From Hippopus hippopus (Eukaryota > Mollusca > Bivalvia > Cardiida > Cardiidae): a stretch of DNA of 64,000 nucleotides. Made by a program: the position numbers and the translations under genes. The DNA is taken from contig OX328105.1 of NCBI GenBank assembly GCA_946811185.2, positions 35,281,394-35,345,393 of the forward strand. The letters are read 5' to 3'. Numbering within the stretch: the first letter of the stretch is position 1; each line of letters opens with the position of its first letter. Positions 22,200 through 32,224 of this stretch are shown here, one piece after another. The notes under the pieces were generated by a model. The model was given only the letters and a program-made list of their open reading frames with translations. It was not told the DNA's origin and searched no databases.

Positions 22200-22369
22200 C
22201 AAAAACCGCGGGAATGGTTATAATCCAGACAAAAAGAGGGCCAATGAAATAAATTTACCAATATCACATGACCGTATTGAAAAGGCTCGACCAAACATAA
22301 TCCTCACCGCATAGATACGCTCCTCCCATTATGACACTATTTTTTCACCAGGTTGGGAGAATTGAAATA
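22200..22369 (+). promoter_or_regulatory. Promoter-like region upstream of first exon 1b
   Basis: Two CCAAT boxes (22241-22245 and 22258-22262) and an E-box-like TCACATGACC (22264-22273) lie about 100-130 bp before the candidate start at 22370. AACCGCGGGAATGG is a further CpG-containing motif. No TATA box is evident. The inference rests on motif spacing only. Confidence 0.35.
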
Positions 22370-22405
22370 ATGTCTGCAAAAGTAGTGCGGAAACGTCGCA
22401 TGGAG
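22370..22405 (+). CDS. Candidate first coding exon 1b (MSAKVVRKRRME)
   Basis: The frame reads MSAKVVRKRRME and meets GAG followed by GTATTT, a usable splice donor, in phase 0. Unspliced, the frame stops nine codons later. The peptide is strongly basic, like a nuclear localisation stretch (KVVRKRR). The next exon begins 144 bp downstream after a good acceptor and its only open frame is phase 0, as required. Splicing joins ME to FTTTAV. The protein family was not recognised. Confidence 0.5.
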
Positions 22406-22549
22406 GTATTTCGTTGCTTTGGTTTTTAAATGGTGTTTAACTAGGACTTTTTTTCTTGGATTCCGTTTGGTGTCCATTTACTTCTCTTGTATTCTGATAT
22501 CTGACCGTAGATCCACAGAATAATACACACTCTGTTACTTCGTTCGCAG

Positions 22550-22703
22550 TTCACAACTACGGCGGTGGAAAATGTTTCTGCACAGTTCCTCGAAAAAAGC
22601 CAGATCGAGGTTAAAGAGCACGCGGGATGGCTAGCAGCTGAATCCGGACAAACTCATGTTGCAGAACCAACATGGATTCAGGCGGCAGAGCCAGTAAATC
22701 CAG
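22550..22703 (+). CDS. Candidate coding exon 2 of an unrecognised protein
   Basis: The acceptor is CTTCGTTCGCAG and the donor CCAG followed by GTAAGA, both strong. Only one of three frames is open: 51 codons, from FTTTAVENVSAQFLEKSQIE through KEHAGWLAAESGQTH to AEPTWIQAAEPVNP, ending in phase 1. The composition is balanced and mildly acidic with two tryptophans, unlike translated AT-rich spacer. CpG-containing codons (ACG, GCG) stand out from the surroundings. This and the next exon are the best-supported coding sequences in the window. No known domain was recognised. Confidence 0.62.
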
Positions 22704-23075
22704 GTAAGAACCCATTTTCACTGTTGTAATTTTGTATGCTGAACATATCCTCCATCAAGACGGTGTAATACCGGCTAACGGCGAAGTCTGCAGACGAGAA
22801 TGATGGAAACGACATGGCGCGAAAATTCCAATCGTTCACCGCGCTTTCCTCTTTCGCGAATGATCTACGATTTTTAGTTGATTGTTAACTGTTTTACATC
22901 TTTAGTCATGAAACAGTTGCCTTTGATCGACTTTGTATTTCAATACTCATCGCTTCAACGCCTCGTGCAATTTTTACAACATATTGATGTCTAGCCGAGA
23001 TAATCGAGGGTAAACGTTCATATCCGTCTGCAACGTTTTTTTTTCTGTAGATAATTTACTAAGTTACAAATGTTT

Positions 23076-23760
23076 TCAACTCTGAGAAAAAGATTTATTT
23101 CTTAACCACAAGGCAAGAAAGCCATATTTGTCAGACATTTTGGATCGACAACAAGCCCTAGCCCTACATTGCACTTCACATATTTTTGATTTGTATGTAA
23201 ACTCCGACATTTTTTTCGTCTGCACTTTAATCCGAACACTTCGAAAACAATTAACTTTATTTATTGTTATCACTATTCCATTTTTCTTTTACGGTTGATT
23301 ATGTAACAAGAAACAGATTTCACTTTGCCGAAGGCTTAAATTGCTTCGACTTGTTAATTACGCTTTTGCCCGTATGCACTGACATAGTGCGTCTAAATAT
23401 AGCCATGCATCCTCGATATGCATTGCAGCGTGTTTTCTTGCGCAATTTCAATCCGTTCTGCAGCATATAAGTTCAATGTGTAGAGAGACGTTGGCGGGGG
23501 AAGTAGGGAGACCAGATTTTGTAGATTTGTGGTTTTTTTTAGCTTCTCTTATTATGTGATGATAAAAAAAAGTGGGTCTGAGTCATGGTGTGCCCTAATC
23601 TAAGTAAAATATTTGCCTTACACTCCTTGACTTATTTTGTCTGGCGAACTCATTTGGGCTAAAAAACGGTAATCAATCCTGCAGTTAGATTGACCTACTT
23701 TTATGAAAGTTACGGAGGGGGGGGGGGGGTTAAATTGGGCCTAAATACCTAGCACATTGC
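23076..23760. other. Intron sequence, nothing recognised
   Basis: Two opposed short open frames (23076-23273 minus, 23264-23470 plus) lack splice support or protein-like composition. A G run lies at 23717-23729. Confidence 0.5.
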
Positions 23761-23765
23761 AGATT

Positions 23766-23961
23766 TTAATCTTTACCAGGCAACAACATTTAAGATTCCT
23801 ACATAATGAGAGCATTTGCAGACATGAATTGTGCTTCTGTAAGAGGATTTGTCTCTTGTAGAGTAGAAAACACTGTGTGAAAAGAAGAAATGTTGCAATA
23901 ATGTTTTCAATAGCCAGCTTCCTCATGATGGTTAAAATTTGTCACTGTTAGGTAGTGTTAA
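23766..23961 (+). mobile_element. Family A MITE, first of a three-copy array
   Basis: TTAATCTTTACCAGGCAACA to GTCACTGTTAGGTAGTGTTA A. The right hairpin arm is mostly deleted. Its last TTAA (23958-23961) is shared. Confidence 0.85.
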
Positions 23962-24194
23962 CTCTTTAACTCAATACCAAAAGACAAAATTTTAGGTTTG
24001 TCCAACTGGAAAGCATTTGCAGTAGACAAAATAAAAGTGACTGAAAATTTGAAATTTGTTTTGTGAAGGGTAGAAAACATTGTGGGAAAAGGAGAAAATG
24101 CTGGTTACCAGCATTTTCTCCTTTTCCCACAATGTTTTCCAAAGGCTTCTTTCTCAGGGTCATCAAAAGTAGGGATTGTGTGGTAATGGGTTAA
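23958..24194 (+). mobile_element. Family A MITE, second of the array, young
   Basis: TTAACTCTTTAACTCAATAC to TTGTGTGGTAATGGGTTAA. The hairpin at about 24070-24139 is perfect over 33-nt arms around GGTTACC. The left end carries a small insertion. Confidence 0.95.
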
Positions 24195-24413
24195 CCGAGT
24201 GAGAATGTTTGGACAGGACCAAATTGAGAGCATTTGTAGATATTTGCAGATGACAAATCAAATGTAGCTAAATTGATGTTTCCTGTCTTTGATACAGTAT
24301 AAAACATTGTTGGAAAAGGAGAGAGTGCCAGTTTTTCTCCTTTTCCAAATATATTTACAAAAGCCTGCCACTTCAGGATGGTTACAATTTGGAACTTTTT
24401 GGTAAAGTGTTAA
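24191..24413 (+). mobile_element. Family A MITE, third of the array
   Basis: TTAACCGAGTGAGAATGTTT to GAACTTTTTGGTAAAGTGTT AA. Its hairpin lost the central CTGGT. It shares 24191-24194 with the previous copy. Confidence 0.88.
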
Positions 24414-24568
24414 AAGCTTTTTCCTTATTTTCTATCTCTTCAACGAATCAAATGGATATAGCCTACATCTAGATATATATATCCAAATAGAGTCTAGTTT
24501 ATTTTTGTCAGTAAATCTGGAGAGTGAGACAGTGGTTTCAGGATCAGACTAGATCTATACATCATTTT

Positions 24569-24786
24569 AGTTTAAACATTTTTATTTTCCATCGATTGAG
24601 AAACAAGTTCTTACAACTTACACTACTGGTAATCTCTCTCGATTCTGCTTCATGGGAACTACACCAGTACTCCCGCTGAATGTGTGGGCCAATGGAAAAA
24701 TCCCAAAGTTGACACCCGCTCCTGAGTCTTGAACTTGGGACCTTTTGGTTCCGAGGCAGATGGTCTACCTCACAACCACAGACACC
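24569..24786 (-). mobile_element. tRNA-derived SINE with target-site duplication
   Basis: Read on the minus strand, the head starts GTGGTTGTGAGGTAGACC, an A-box-like segment (24753-24774). It continues to a B-box-like segment AGGTCCCAAGTTCAAGACTC (24723-24742), the arrangement of a pol III promoter. The body ends in a T/A-rich tail. ACATCATTT flanks both sides (24559-24567 and 24787-24795), the expected duplication. The parent tRNA was not identified. The SINE lies in an intron of the candidate gene, in antisense. Confidence 0.65.
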
Positions 24787-24872
24787 ACATCATTTGGGCT
24801 ACATCATTTTGTGGATGCAGATTTTGATAATGCTGGTCTGCAAAAATTCAGCTACCCCTTATATTGAATGTG

Positions 24873-25083
24873 TCAACTCTTTACCAAACAACAAAGCTTT
24901 AGACAGGGCCAGATTTAAACTATTTGCAGATAATAAGTCAAATGTGGTTCAAGTGATTGGACATGTCTTTGACAGGGTAGAAAAAATTGTTGGAATAGAA
25001 GAAAATGCTGGTTACCAGCATTTTCTCCTTTCACCATAATGTTTTCGGTCATTAAGACACAGGATTTGTTTGGTAAAGGGACA
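24873..25083 (+). mobile_element. Family A MITE, full-length
   Basis: TCAACTCTTTACCAAACAAC to GATTTGTTTGGTAAAGGGAC AA. The hairpin keeps ATGCTGGTTACCAGCATTTT. Both TTAA ends carry a substitution. Confidence 0.9.
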
Positions 25084-25320
25084 AGTGCCTATTTTTGTAA
25101 TATTTGACCACATATAGACTTTTTTTGTCAAACAGCAGACCACTTAGAAAAACACTGGCAAAAGGAGAAAGTTCTGGGGGAAAATAAAAACTTGCCACCC
25201 CTTAAACCGCATGAATAGAATGATATTGATCTACATTAACTTTTCTTAGTTGTAAATGAAGCCTATTCGGGAAGGGGAAATATTTACAATGCCTTTTTTC
25301 TTTCATGCAAGTCAGCCCTT

Positions 25321-25531
25321 TTAACCCTTAGGCTGCTAAGCGCGACTCACTGACCTTTTTGCAGACAGCAAAGATCAAGATCAGACTGCACAGAACGTGC
25401 AGTCTGATCTTGGATCTACACAGACTGATCAGGAGATATCTTTTCCTCCAAAGATACCTTTGAAATAGGAAAATTTGGGTTTTTACTATGGGCTTGAAAG
25501 TTTAATTTCTTTTATTTATCAGGATAAGGTT
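25321..25531 (+). mobile_element. Family E MITE, best full-length copy
   Basis: It starts TTAACCCTTAGGCTGCTAAG. The hairpin is GATCAGACTGCACAGAACG facing TGCAGTCTGATC, followed by TTGGATCTACACAGACTGAT. It ends near TTATCAGGATAAGGTTTA. I used it as the family reference. Confidence 0.9.
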
Positions 25532-25694
25532 TATTTGAATAATGATTTTATCTCTCAGTGCGCCACATACTGTTAGACAGAGTGCCAAATAGACACTTTC
25601 AGACATTGTCAATTCAGACATTTCCAATCTAAAACTAAAACCAAAATAACTGCAATTTCAAGCTTGCTTCTGTTAAGAATGTCTAAATAAAAGC

Positions 25695-25765
25695 TGACAG
25701 TGTAGGTTGGATATGCTCTCTGCAGGCTGATCTTATCTACACTAGCCGCAAAGAAACTGTAGCAA
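25695..25765 (-). mobile_element. Family E MITE fragment
   Basis: TGCTCTCTGCAGGCTGATCT followed by TATCTACACTAGCCGCAAAG. Confidence 0.5.
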
Positions 25766-25834
25766 CTGTTGTGAAAGGCATTAGAGATTTAATTCATGAA
25801 AAACATTGCTCCTCCATGACATTTTATGTTTCAG

Positions 25835-25915
25835 GGAAGAGACTGAAAGATGTACAAGGGGCTAGTTACCAAGATTTGATAAAGAAGGGTATAGAAGATC
25901 TATGTAAAAACACAG
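25835..25915 (+). CDS. Candidate coding exon 3, phase 1 at both ends
   Basis: The acceptor is TTATGTTTCAG and the donor ACAG followed by GTATGT. The phase-1 frame demanded by exon 2 is the only open one; the other two hit stops. It reads (G)KRLKDVQGASYQDLIKKGIE then DLCKNT, a lysine-rich, probably helical segment. At 81 bp it is a multiple of three, so it could be skipped without a frame change. It lies 3.1 kb after exon 2 across an intron filled with family A, family E and SINE copies. Confidence 0.6.
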
Positions 25916-25967
25916 GTATGTGTACACTGAAAAGTAGATGGTTTTAGTCTATGACAATGTGTTTCAG

Positions 25968-26440
25968 TTTAACCCATTTCCCAAGTAAAACATTTTAGCT
26001 TCTTTCAAACAGAAAGCAGCTGCATATTACACGTTCAAAGTAAGTAAGAATGAACCAAAGTGCTTTCATATTTGTGACCCGTCACGCAAAAAGCGACAAT
26101 CTGGGAATTCCGTACATCAATTAGATGAAAACAGATCAAAGATAGTGCAGGTCAATTTAAGTTGATAGTTCAAAATTGATTGTATAGTAAGGTAGAAGAC
26201 TACCTTACATACAGAAAATATCATAAAAGCGGAAAGTGTCGATCCTGGTCAGCCTGCGCAATCTGCGCAGCCTGACCAGGGTTGACACTTCTCGCAGTTC
26301 CTAGATGGTCCCTTTTTGCGTGACGGGTCACATTTTTAAAACATGGGGGGGAAGGAGAAAATGCAGGCTGCAAGGATTTTCTCCTCTTTCAAAATGTTCT
26401 CAGAAGCCAAGGTTGAGGAACCATGGTGCATAAAATAATC
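25968..26440 (+). mobile_element. Family A MITE interrupted by a family D element
   Basis: The left part TTAACCCATTTCCCAAGTAA ends near 26072. The right part resumes after 26332 with AAAACATGGGGGGGAAGGAG and the centre AATGCAGGCTGCAAGGATTT. The D element therefore landed in an existing A copy. Confidence 0.75.
26073..26332. mobile_element. Family D MITE with perfect 21-bp inverted repeats
   Basis: TGTGACCCGTCACGCAAAAA G at the left is matched perfectly by its reverse complement at the right. Inside, GGTCAGCCTGCGCAATCTG and GCGCAGCCTGACC form a GC-rich hairpin flanked by AAGTGTCG and TGACACTT. Length 260 bp, no coding capacity. Confidence 0.93.
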
Positions 26441-26478
26441 TGGTTTGTCTAGTGTTTGGCACTTTCAGCATTAAGTAT

Positions 26479-26743
26479 AAGAGCCATGGTCTGGCAAAAT
26501 GGAGTTTAATGCATCCCTGTCATACATTATACCAATCAAGCCATCACATAATTATGGATCAATATTAACCACTTTTTTAACAATCAACTTAATCAAGAGG
26601 TAGAATGGGCCTTTGCCATGCAGAAAATGGACCAGTTGCAAAAAATATTGGCTCAGGTCAGTCAGCCTGTGCAGACTGCACAAACTGGCCTGAATTGATA
26701 CTTTTTCCAAATGCATTAAGCCCCTTTTTACAGAACATGGCTG
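26479..26743 (+). mobile_element. Family B MITE, full-length
   Basis: AAGAGCCATGGTCTGGCAAA to TTTTTACAGAACATGGCTGG. The hairpin CAGGTCAGTCAGCCTGTGCA pairs with TGCACAAACTGGCCTG. Confidence 0.9.
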
Positions 26744-27136
26744 GTATAAATTTGACCTTTTGATGGCCGAAAATGAAATGCACTGAAATATAAAAAGGTT
26801 TTTAACTTATAAGCCTGACTAAGCAATCAGATAGTATAGATCCAAGATCAAAACTGCAATGTCCGAGATCTTGGAGCCATTGCTTTTGCCTGTGGCTCTG
26901 AAAAATTTATTTTGTCAGGACCAGTTTGTATGTTGCCATAGAGAAGCTGTTTTGGTATCTCACAAAATAGTACAAAGTGTATATCATAACATTAGACTGT
27001 AAATTTCCAGTTCAGGTTAATGTTATTTGATCCACTAAGAAATCAAAGTTAGTTAATCCCAAAATGTATATAACCAACAAAAAAAGTTACGGAAATCTCA
27101 GAAAACGATGAAACAAAAGAATGCCAAAACAAACAA

Positions 27137-27790
27137 TTATTCAAATTTTAGCTTGGCTGTTTTTTGAAGAAATGTACACATAAGTCTTCCTCTCTTTCCA
27201 AGCTGCCTCCACACGTGACAGCGCCTGTCTAGCATGTCCAGTACATACTGAGACTCATCCATGAAAAATACATCGGCCCATTGTTGGTTATTCCATCGAC
27301 GAAATTGTCTCACCAACACCACCCTTGCCTGTCTGGGGATCAGGACAACACCCACATTTGGTCATCTCACTCTTAATCCAGCACTAGGAAGCCAATTGCA
27401 CATGGTCACATACGCAGGTAATGGTCTTTAGCTTGTGCAGTGTACTGTGGACATCCAGTGCAACAATGGTCTGCCGTTCTGTTGGTCTCGGCAAATTGAG
27501 CTCAAATGATGGATGACACCAGGAGATGCATCGATTCGCCTGGCAACATAATTATGTCTGTATCATACCAGCTTGTAGCATTCCTGAAGCTTGATTTTGC
27601 ATGTCCGTTGGAAGTCGCCGTCTATGTGGCATTTCCCAACACCAGCTCCTTAGATGACGTCAGTAGCAATGGGGATATTGAACTGATTCTCAGATTGAAG
27701 GGTTGGCTCAGTCTACAAAGTATTGCTCAAATTATGAGAGAAGTGAATGGCCAGTTTAAGGGGTTTTTTGGTCAGGCTCCATGGTGAAAC
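27137..27790 (-). pseudogene. Tc1-type transposase remnant
   Basis: On the minus strand, 27355-27137 reads VGVVLIPRQARVVLVRQFRR, then WNNQQWADVFFMDESQYVLD, then RRCHVWRQLGKRGR. This is the Tc1 order of an arginine-rich linker, the W..QWADVLFTDES block with the first catalytic aspartate, and the GR.VWR.GER block. The upstream part (27360-27790) has the right placing for the DNA-binding region, but its frame is broken and diverged. The last two catalytic residues are absent. Terminal inverted repeats were not found. A dead, 3'-truncated copy within the large intron. Confidence 0.75.
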
Positions 27791-29100
27791 TCTATACTCA
27801 AAACAGACAATATTGCAATTTTGCTAAAAATGGCAGGAAGACCACTCAACTTTGATATTGATTTTTTAAGGGGCTATTGGTGCTAGAAACTCCAAGCAAC
27901 CTCCTGAAGAAAAATGGACACTATATAATACAGTGAAATTCAAAATTTTTTTAATGGTTTAGATCTTTTGTTGTAGCCCATTAAACACAATTTCCCTAAA
28001 CTTGTTTTGGTGATTATAATATATAAATACTTGTACCTCCAAAATGCTCACTTTTGAGACAGAGGCACAACATGCAATCTTATCTTGAACTTTTATTGTC
28101 CAACGTGTTTGCAATATGTAAGGCTTGAAAAAAGCGGTATTTTTGTTTTGGGACTGAAAAAAATTAATTTCATTTGTTATGAGGCAGTCTGTCTCCTCAC
28201 GTTACAATGACCTTCATCAGTCATACATGTAATTGCAAATCAGACTTGGTGGGAGTAGGAAATGGCCTTCAAAGATCTGGATCTTTTTCACCATCTATTC
28301 TTGACTACTTTACATTTTTAACTCCCGAGACTAGCCAGTTGTTTGGTCTAGACAATCAATAGGCCAATCTTGAGAGTTCGAATTGGGACAATGTAGAATA
28401 GAAATGTTGATGAACACAACTCTAAAACTCAGTGTTCCAAGAACCAACTAAGAGACAAGACTATGCTTGATGAATCTGTAAATCAATCAGCCTAGACCAA
28501 GATCTTGGTGTAGAAGTGTCATAGAATTATTGTCTTTTTGTTAATTAGTTACCATGGTAACCTACAAGATTTGTGATGCTTCTGAAACTGATTCACAAAT
28601 TATCTTGGTCTGTATTCAAAAACCACTAAACACAATTCATGGTTAGAATTTCGAGACTTGCATTTTCCTTGGCTTACACTGAATTTTTCAAATTCTAAAT
28701 TTCCTTTGATTGGTCTTAGATTTTGGCAAAATTTACAGCAGGCTTCAAGCTTTAAATTTAACTTTAAAATTTTTTGGTCATGTAATAAAGAATGATTGTG
28801 AGTTGTATCTCGAAACATGTAAGTTATTTGCTTATTTGCCCTTCAACCTAGGACGTTTTTCATTCAAGTTTGAACAGGTATCTTCCCAGTAAAGCATTTA
28901 TGGTATCATGTTACCCCCCTGCAGATGACATTCTGCAGCATACCTCTTTTGAAAACAATGCAGCTGTAGAAGACTGCTGGTAATGCATGTATGTGAAGGT
29001 GGTAAAATAAAGATGACTGTCTTGCAGCATAAGGGCAGAGTGCATAAAATTTTTGTCCCCATAGCAGTCACAGCATGTAATAACACTTCCTGACGATTGC
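27790..29100. other. Intron spacer, no gene seen
   Basis: AT-rich DNA with short opposed open frames at 28600-28890. No family from this window and no credible exon was found. Confidence 0.5.
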
Positions 29101-29104
29101 ATCA

Positions 29105-29196
29105 TTAACCATTTACCACACAATCCCAACTTTTGAAAATATTGTGGGAAAAGGAGAAAATACTGGTGACCAACATTTTCTTCTCCTACAATGCAG
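29105..29196 (-). mobile_element. Family A MITE, truncated
   Basis: TTAACCATTTACCACACAAT, then CTTTTGAAAATATTGTGGG and ATACTGGTGACCAACATTTT. It stops at TCCTACAATG, where another repeat-like sequence begins. Confidence 0.8.
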
Positions 29197-30115
29197 TGTT
29201 TCATCCAGGATTTGAAAAAAAGTGGGGGATTTGCCTGCAGGCTTTCAAAAAAAGTGGGGGATTTTCAAAAAATGTGGGGGCCAATAAGGCAACATATACA
29301 GATCTAACTAAATCATCTTTTTTAAAAAATCATTTAACCATTCTTTCTGTTACGCAAAAGTTCCACAATTAGCCTTTAAGCCACAATTTGTGGAAAGTGT
29401 GTTGCTTATGGTTTCATAAGGGCCCCTCGTCTGTTTCAATGGGATCAATATTGATCACAGCTTCTTCGGCCTCCTAATCAGCTTTACGGGACAAGGATAC
29501 AGTAGACTGTGAAATAGTCACTTATTTTGCGCGTCGACATTTCTGGATTGCAGAACGGTCCAGTTTAAGAAATGAGAAATTACGGAGACGAAAATGTTAT
29601 TGTCACACCGTTACTAAAGGTAACCCAAAAGGCCCATTTATTTTTCGAACCCAAAACAACATTCGGATATCTGTCAAACAGCTAAAAAAAAGCTGAAAAA
29701 TAATCATTTACATATTTTTTTGCATAAATTAGAAAAAAAAAATCTTCAATTAAGTTTCATTGCTGCCGACAGTCGTACTTTTCCATTAAAATTGTTTCAA
29801 GGCAATTCAAAATTTGGAGACTGCTTCTTAAACATGTCGCTCATGCGGTTCTCAGTTGATCCTGAAGCAGGGAACCAGTCACCTTTCATCGACTGTTATT
29901 CTTCCGACATGAAAATCGCCTGACTTTTTTTCATGGCAAACGCGATTGATAGCATTTCCAACCAGTGTTTACATGTGATAGGATAGTTATTAAATTCAAT
30001 AACGGAATGTAATATAATCAAAGTATCAAAGGTAAGCTATAATGTGATTTTTAAAAGTGCGGACCTTGTCTCTCACTGTGTCAAAAGTGCGGGATTCCCC
30101 CCATTCTGTTGTTTA
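29197..30115. repeat. Unclassified repeat-like block
   Basis: It opens with AAAAAGTGGGGGATT motifs repeated three times (29215-29282) and closes near TCAAAAGTGCGGGATTCCCC. It abruptly replaces the right half of a family A copy, which suggests an inserted element of about 0.9 kb. No inverted termini or coding frame were recognised. A 67-codon frame at 29720-29923 has no known motif. Confidence 0.35.
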
Positions 30116-31570
30116 AGTTTAAGAGGTTTCGGTGTTCAGTGTTATTCTAAGTAACGTCATATTTCCATGATAATGGGATAGTGAAAAGTTTCAGAAAGAG
30201 GAAAAAGTCCCTCAGATATTTTCCATTTGCAATAAGGTTTCCTTAAATAACTCCCAATAAAATATTTTGGGTTATGTCTATGCATTAAGCTGTCAGCTTT
30301 GAAGATGTCTCATTAAGTTCAGGGCTTATTGTGGCGTGACCAAGTAGACATGTTGCCTATTATTAGACTTTAAGTTGAGGCACATGGAAATTCCTTGTAT
30401 GGAAAGTCCTTGACAGTTACTGGATAGTAATCTTATGCAAAATTAACTCTGAAAGAAGTTCCGCATCTCGTTGCAGAGTTTAAAGAATGGATATGTAGCA
30501 TTTCATTCTTGCATGTTGGCCCTTGCATTATGCTAATCCTGCAAATAATTAGTCATTGTTTCACAGAAATAAAATTCATTGCTCCTAATTACTTTGTTGT
30601 CCTTAATTTTTTAAAGTCTTTAAACTTTTTAAAGTCTATTTCATATTTTAACAATTGTGAAAATGAGATCTTCCATTTTGGAAATGACGAAAATGGTCAC
30701 AACAATCTTGCTGTAGATCAAGGCAAACCTAACGGCATCACAAAAATGGTGTTGAAGTTTCTTATTATAAATACTTTTCAAGTTTCTGTTACCTGTAGCA
30801 AGAGGCCAAGAACAAATTTAATGGAAGGCAATCTTTATTCTTCCTTTAAAACTAGGCAAAGAAAAACGTCAAAAATCTTCATCATGGTCAACTGATTTTT
30901 CCTTTTAGTAGTTTGTCCAAAGACAAGTAAAATGCAGCAATGTAGTGTCCTGAAACTGAAAATGTATGGCTGACAGTTTGGACAGTTGTTCTTGCCAGTG
31001 CTGTGCCCATACAAGCTCCAGCCACATAGCATGTTGCTCAATCAACACAGAGAGAAGAGCACTGTAGAAGTTAGCACTTCTGCAGCCTGGATCGTTAATT
31101 TTGTTCTTTACATATAAATAATAATATAAACTATTCTCTGTGACATTACACTCCCATTCCTTAAGTTGTGATTCTTGCCCCATGTCACAACTCAACCCTT
31201 TCTGTAACTACATCTAACCTTGTCCGTTTCCATTGAAAATTCTTTTAGTCTTATGATCTAAAACATGGAGCCACCCACAAAATCTTTAAACAATGACAAC
31301 AACTACTATAGTAAAGTTATTTATGTCTATCAATTTGTCATTGAAAGCTTCCATTAAAATGGATAAACCCAGGTAATTAAGTGAATAACAAACTGTCTGC
31401 TTCAAAGTGATGCAAGATTTATGTAAATATCACACAGTGTAGTATAGCCCAGGAATTTGGGCAACATATCACCATATAGCCCAGGAACTTGGACAATATT
31501 CGCCCAAGGTTTCCTGAGTAGATACTTGATATATCCAAGTCAGGGAAAGGTAACTCCAGGACCTCTGTTG
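30115..31570. other. Intron spacer, no gene seen
   Basis: A 128-codon open frame (30509-30895, plus) has AT-driven composition and no motif or splice context. Nothing else was recognised. Confidence 0.5.
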
Positions 31571-31572
31571 TG

Positions 31573-31801
31573 TTAACTCCTTACCACACAATCCCGACTT
31601 TTAATGACCCTGAGAAAGAAAGCTTTTGAAAACATTGTAGGAAAAGGAGAAAATGCTGGTAACCAGCATTTTCTCCTTTTCCCACAATGTTTTCTACCCT
31701 TCCCAAATCAAATTTCAAGTTTTGAGTCACCTTTATTTTGTCGTCTGCAAATGCTTTCAATTTGGACTAGTCCAAAATTTTGTCGTTTGGTAAAGAGTTA
31801 A
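31573..31801 (-). mobile_element. Family A MITE, full-length, young
   Basis: TTAACTCCTTACCACACAAT to TTTTGTCGTTTGGTAAAGAG TTAA. The hairpin of 33-nt arms (about 31628-31694) has one mismatch, with GGTAACC at the centre. Confidence 0.97.
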
Positions 31802-31864
31802 TCTCTGTTACCAAACTTATCATCCATCAGCTTGAATTGCCCATCCACCCATATAGCTCAAAGC

Positions 31865-32224
31865 TTAACTCTTTACCAAAAGGCCAAATTTTAGACTTGC
31901 TAAAATTTAAAGCATTTGGAGAGGACAATTTACATTTTACTCATATAATGATTTCTGTCTTAACTCTTTACCACACAATCCCGACTTTTAATGACCCTGA
32001 GAAAGAAGCCTTTTGAAAACATTGTGGGAAAAGGAGAAAATGCAGGTAACCAGCATTTTCTCCTTTTCCCACAATGTTTTCTACCCTTCTCAAAACAATT
32101 TTCAATTTTTGAGCCATATTTATTTTGTCATCTGCAAATGCTTTCAATTTAGACTGGTCTAAAATTTTGTCATTTGGTAAAGAGTTAATGGGGTTTCATT
32201 GGTGATTGCGTGGTAAGGGGTTAA
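31865..32224 (+). mobile_element. Family A MITE host copy split by a second A copy
   Basis: The left part TTAACTCTTTACCAAAAGGC runs to 31959. The right part GGGGTTTCATTGGTGATTGC and GTGGTAAGGGGTTAA (about 32188-32224) lies beyond the nested copy. The host hairpin is missing. Confidence 0.85.
31960..32187 (-). mobile_element. Family A MITE nested inside another A copy
   Basis: TTAACTCTTTACCACACAAT to TTTTGTCATTTGGTAAAGAG TTAA. The hairpin centre is AATGCAGGTAACCAGCATTT. The TTAA on each side lies within the host copy, showing direct insertion at a TTAA. Confidence 0.95.

Noticed and set aside
23717..23729. Poly-G runs (also 19388, 47723) as G-quadruplex regulatory sites
   Set aside because: Isolated single runs, no multi-tract arrangement; simple sequence or assembly artefact is sufficient.
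30509..30895. 128-codon plus-strand open frame
   Set aside because: AT-driven composition, no recognisable motif, and no phase-compatible splice sites.
31604..31801. Recurrent peptide FENIVGKGENAGNQHFLLFP in several frames, suggesting a protein family
   Set aside because: It is the translation of the family A palindrome and appears wherever a young copy happens to be open. No start, splice or composition support.
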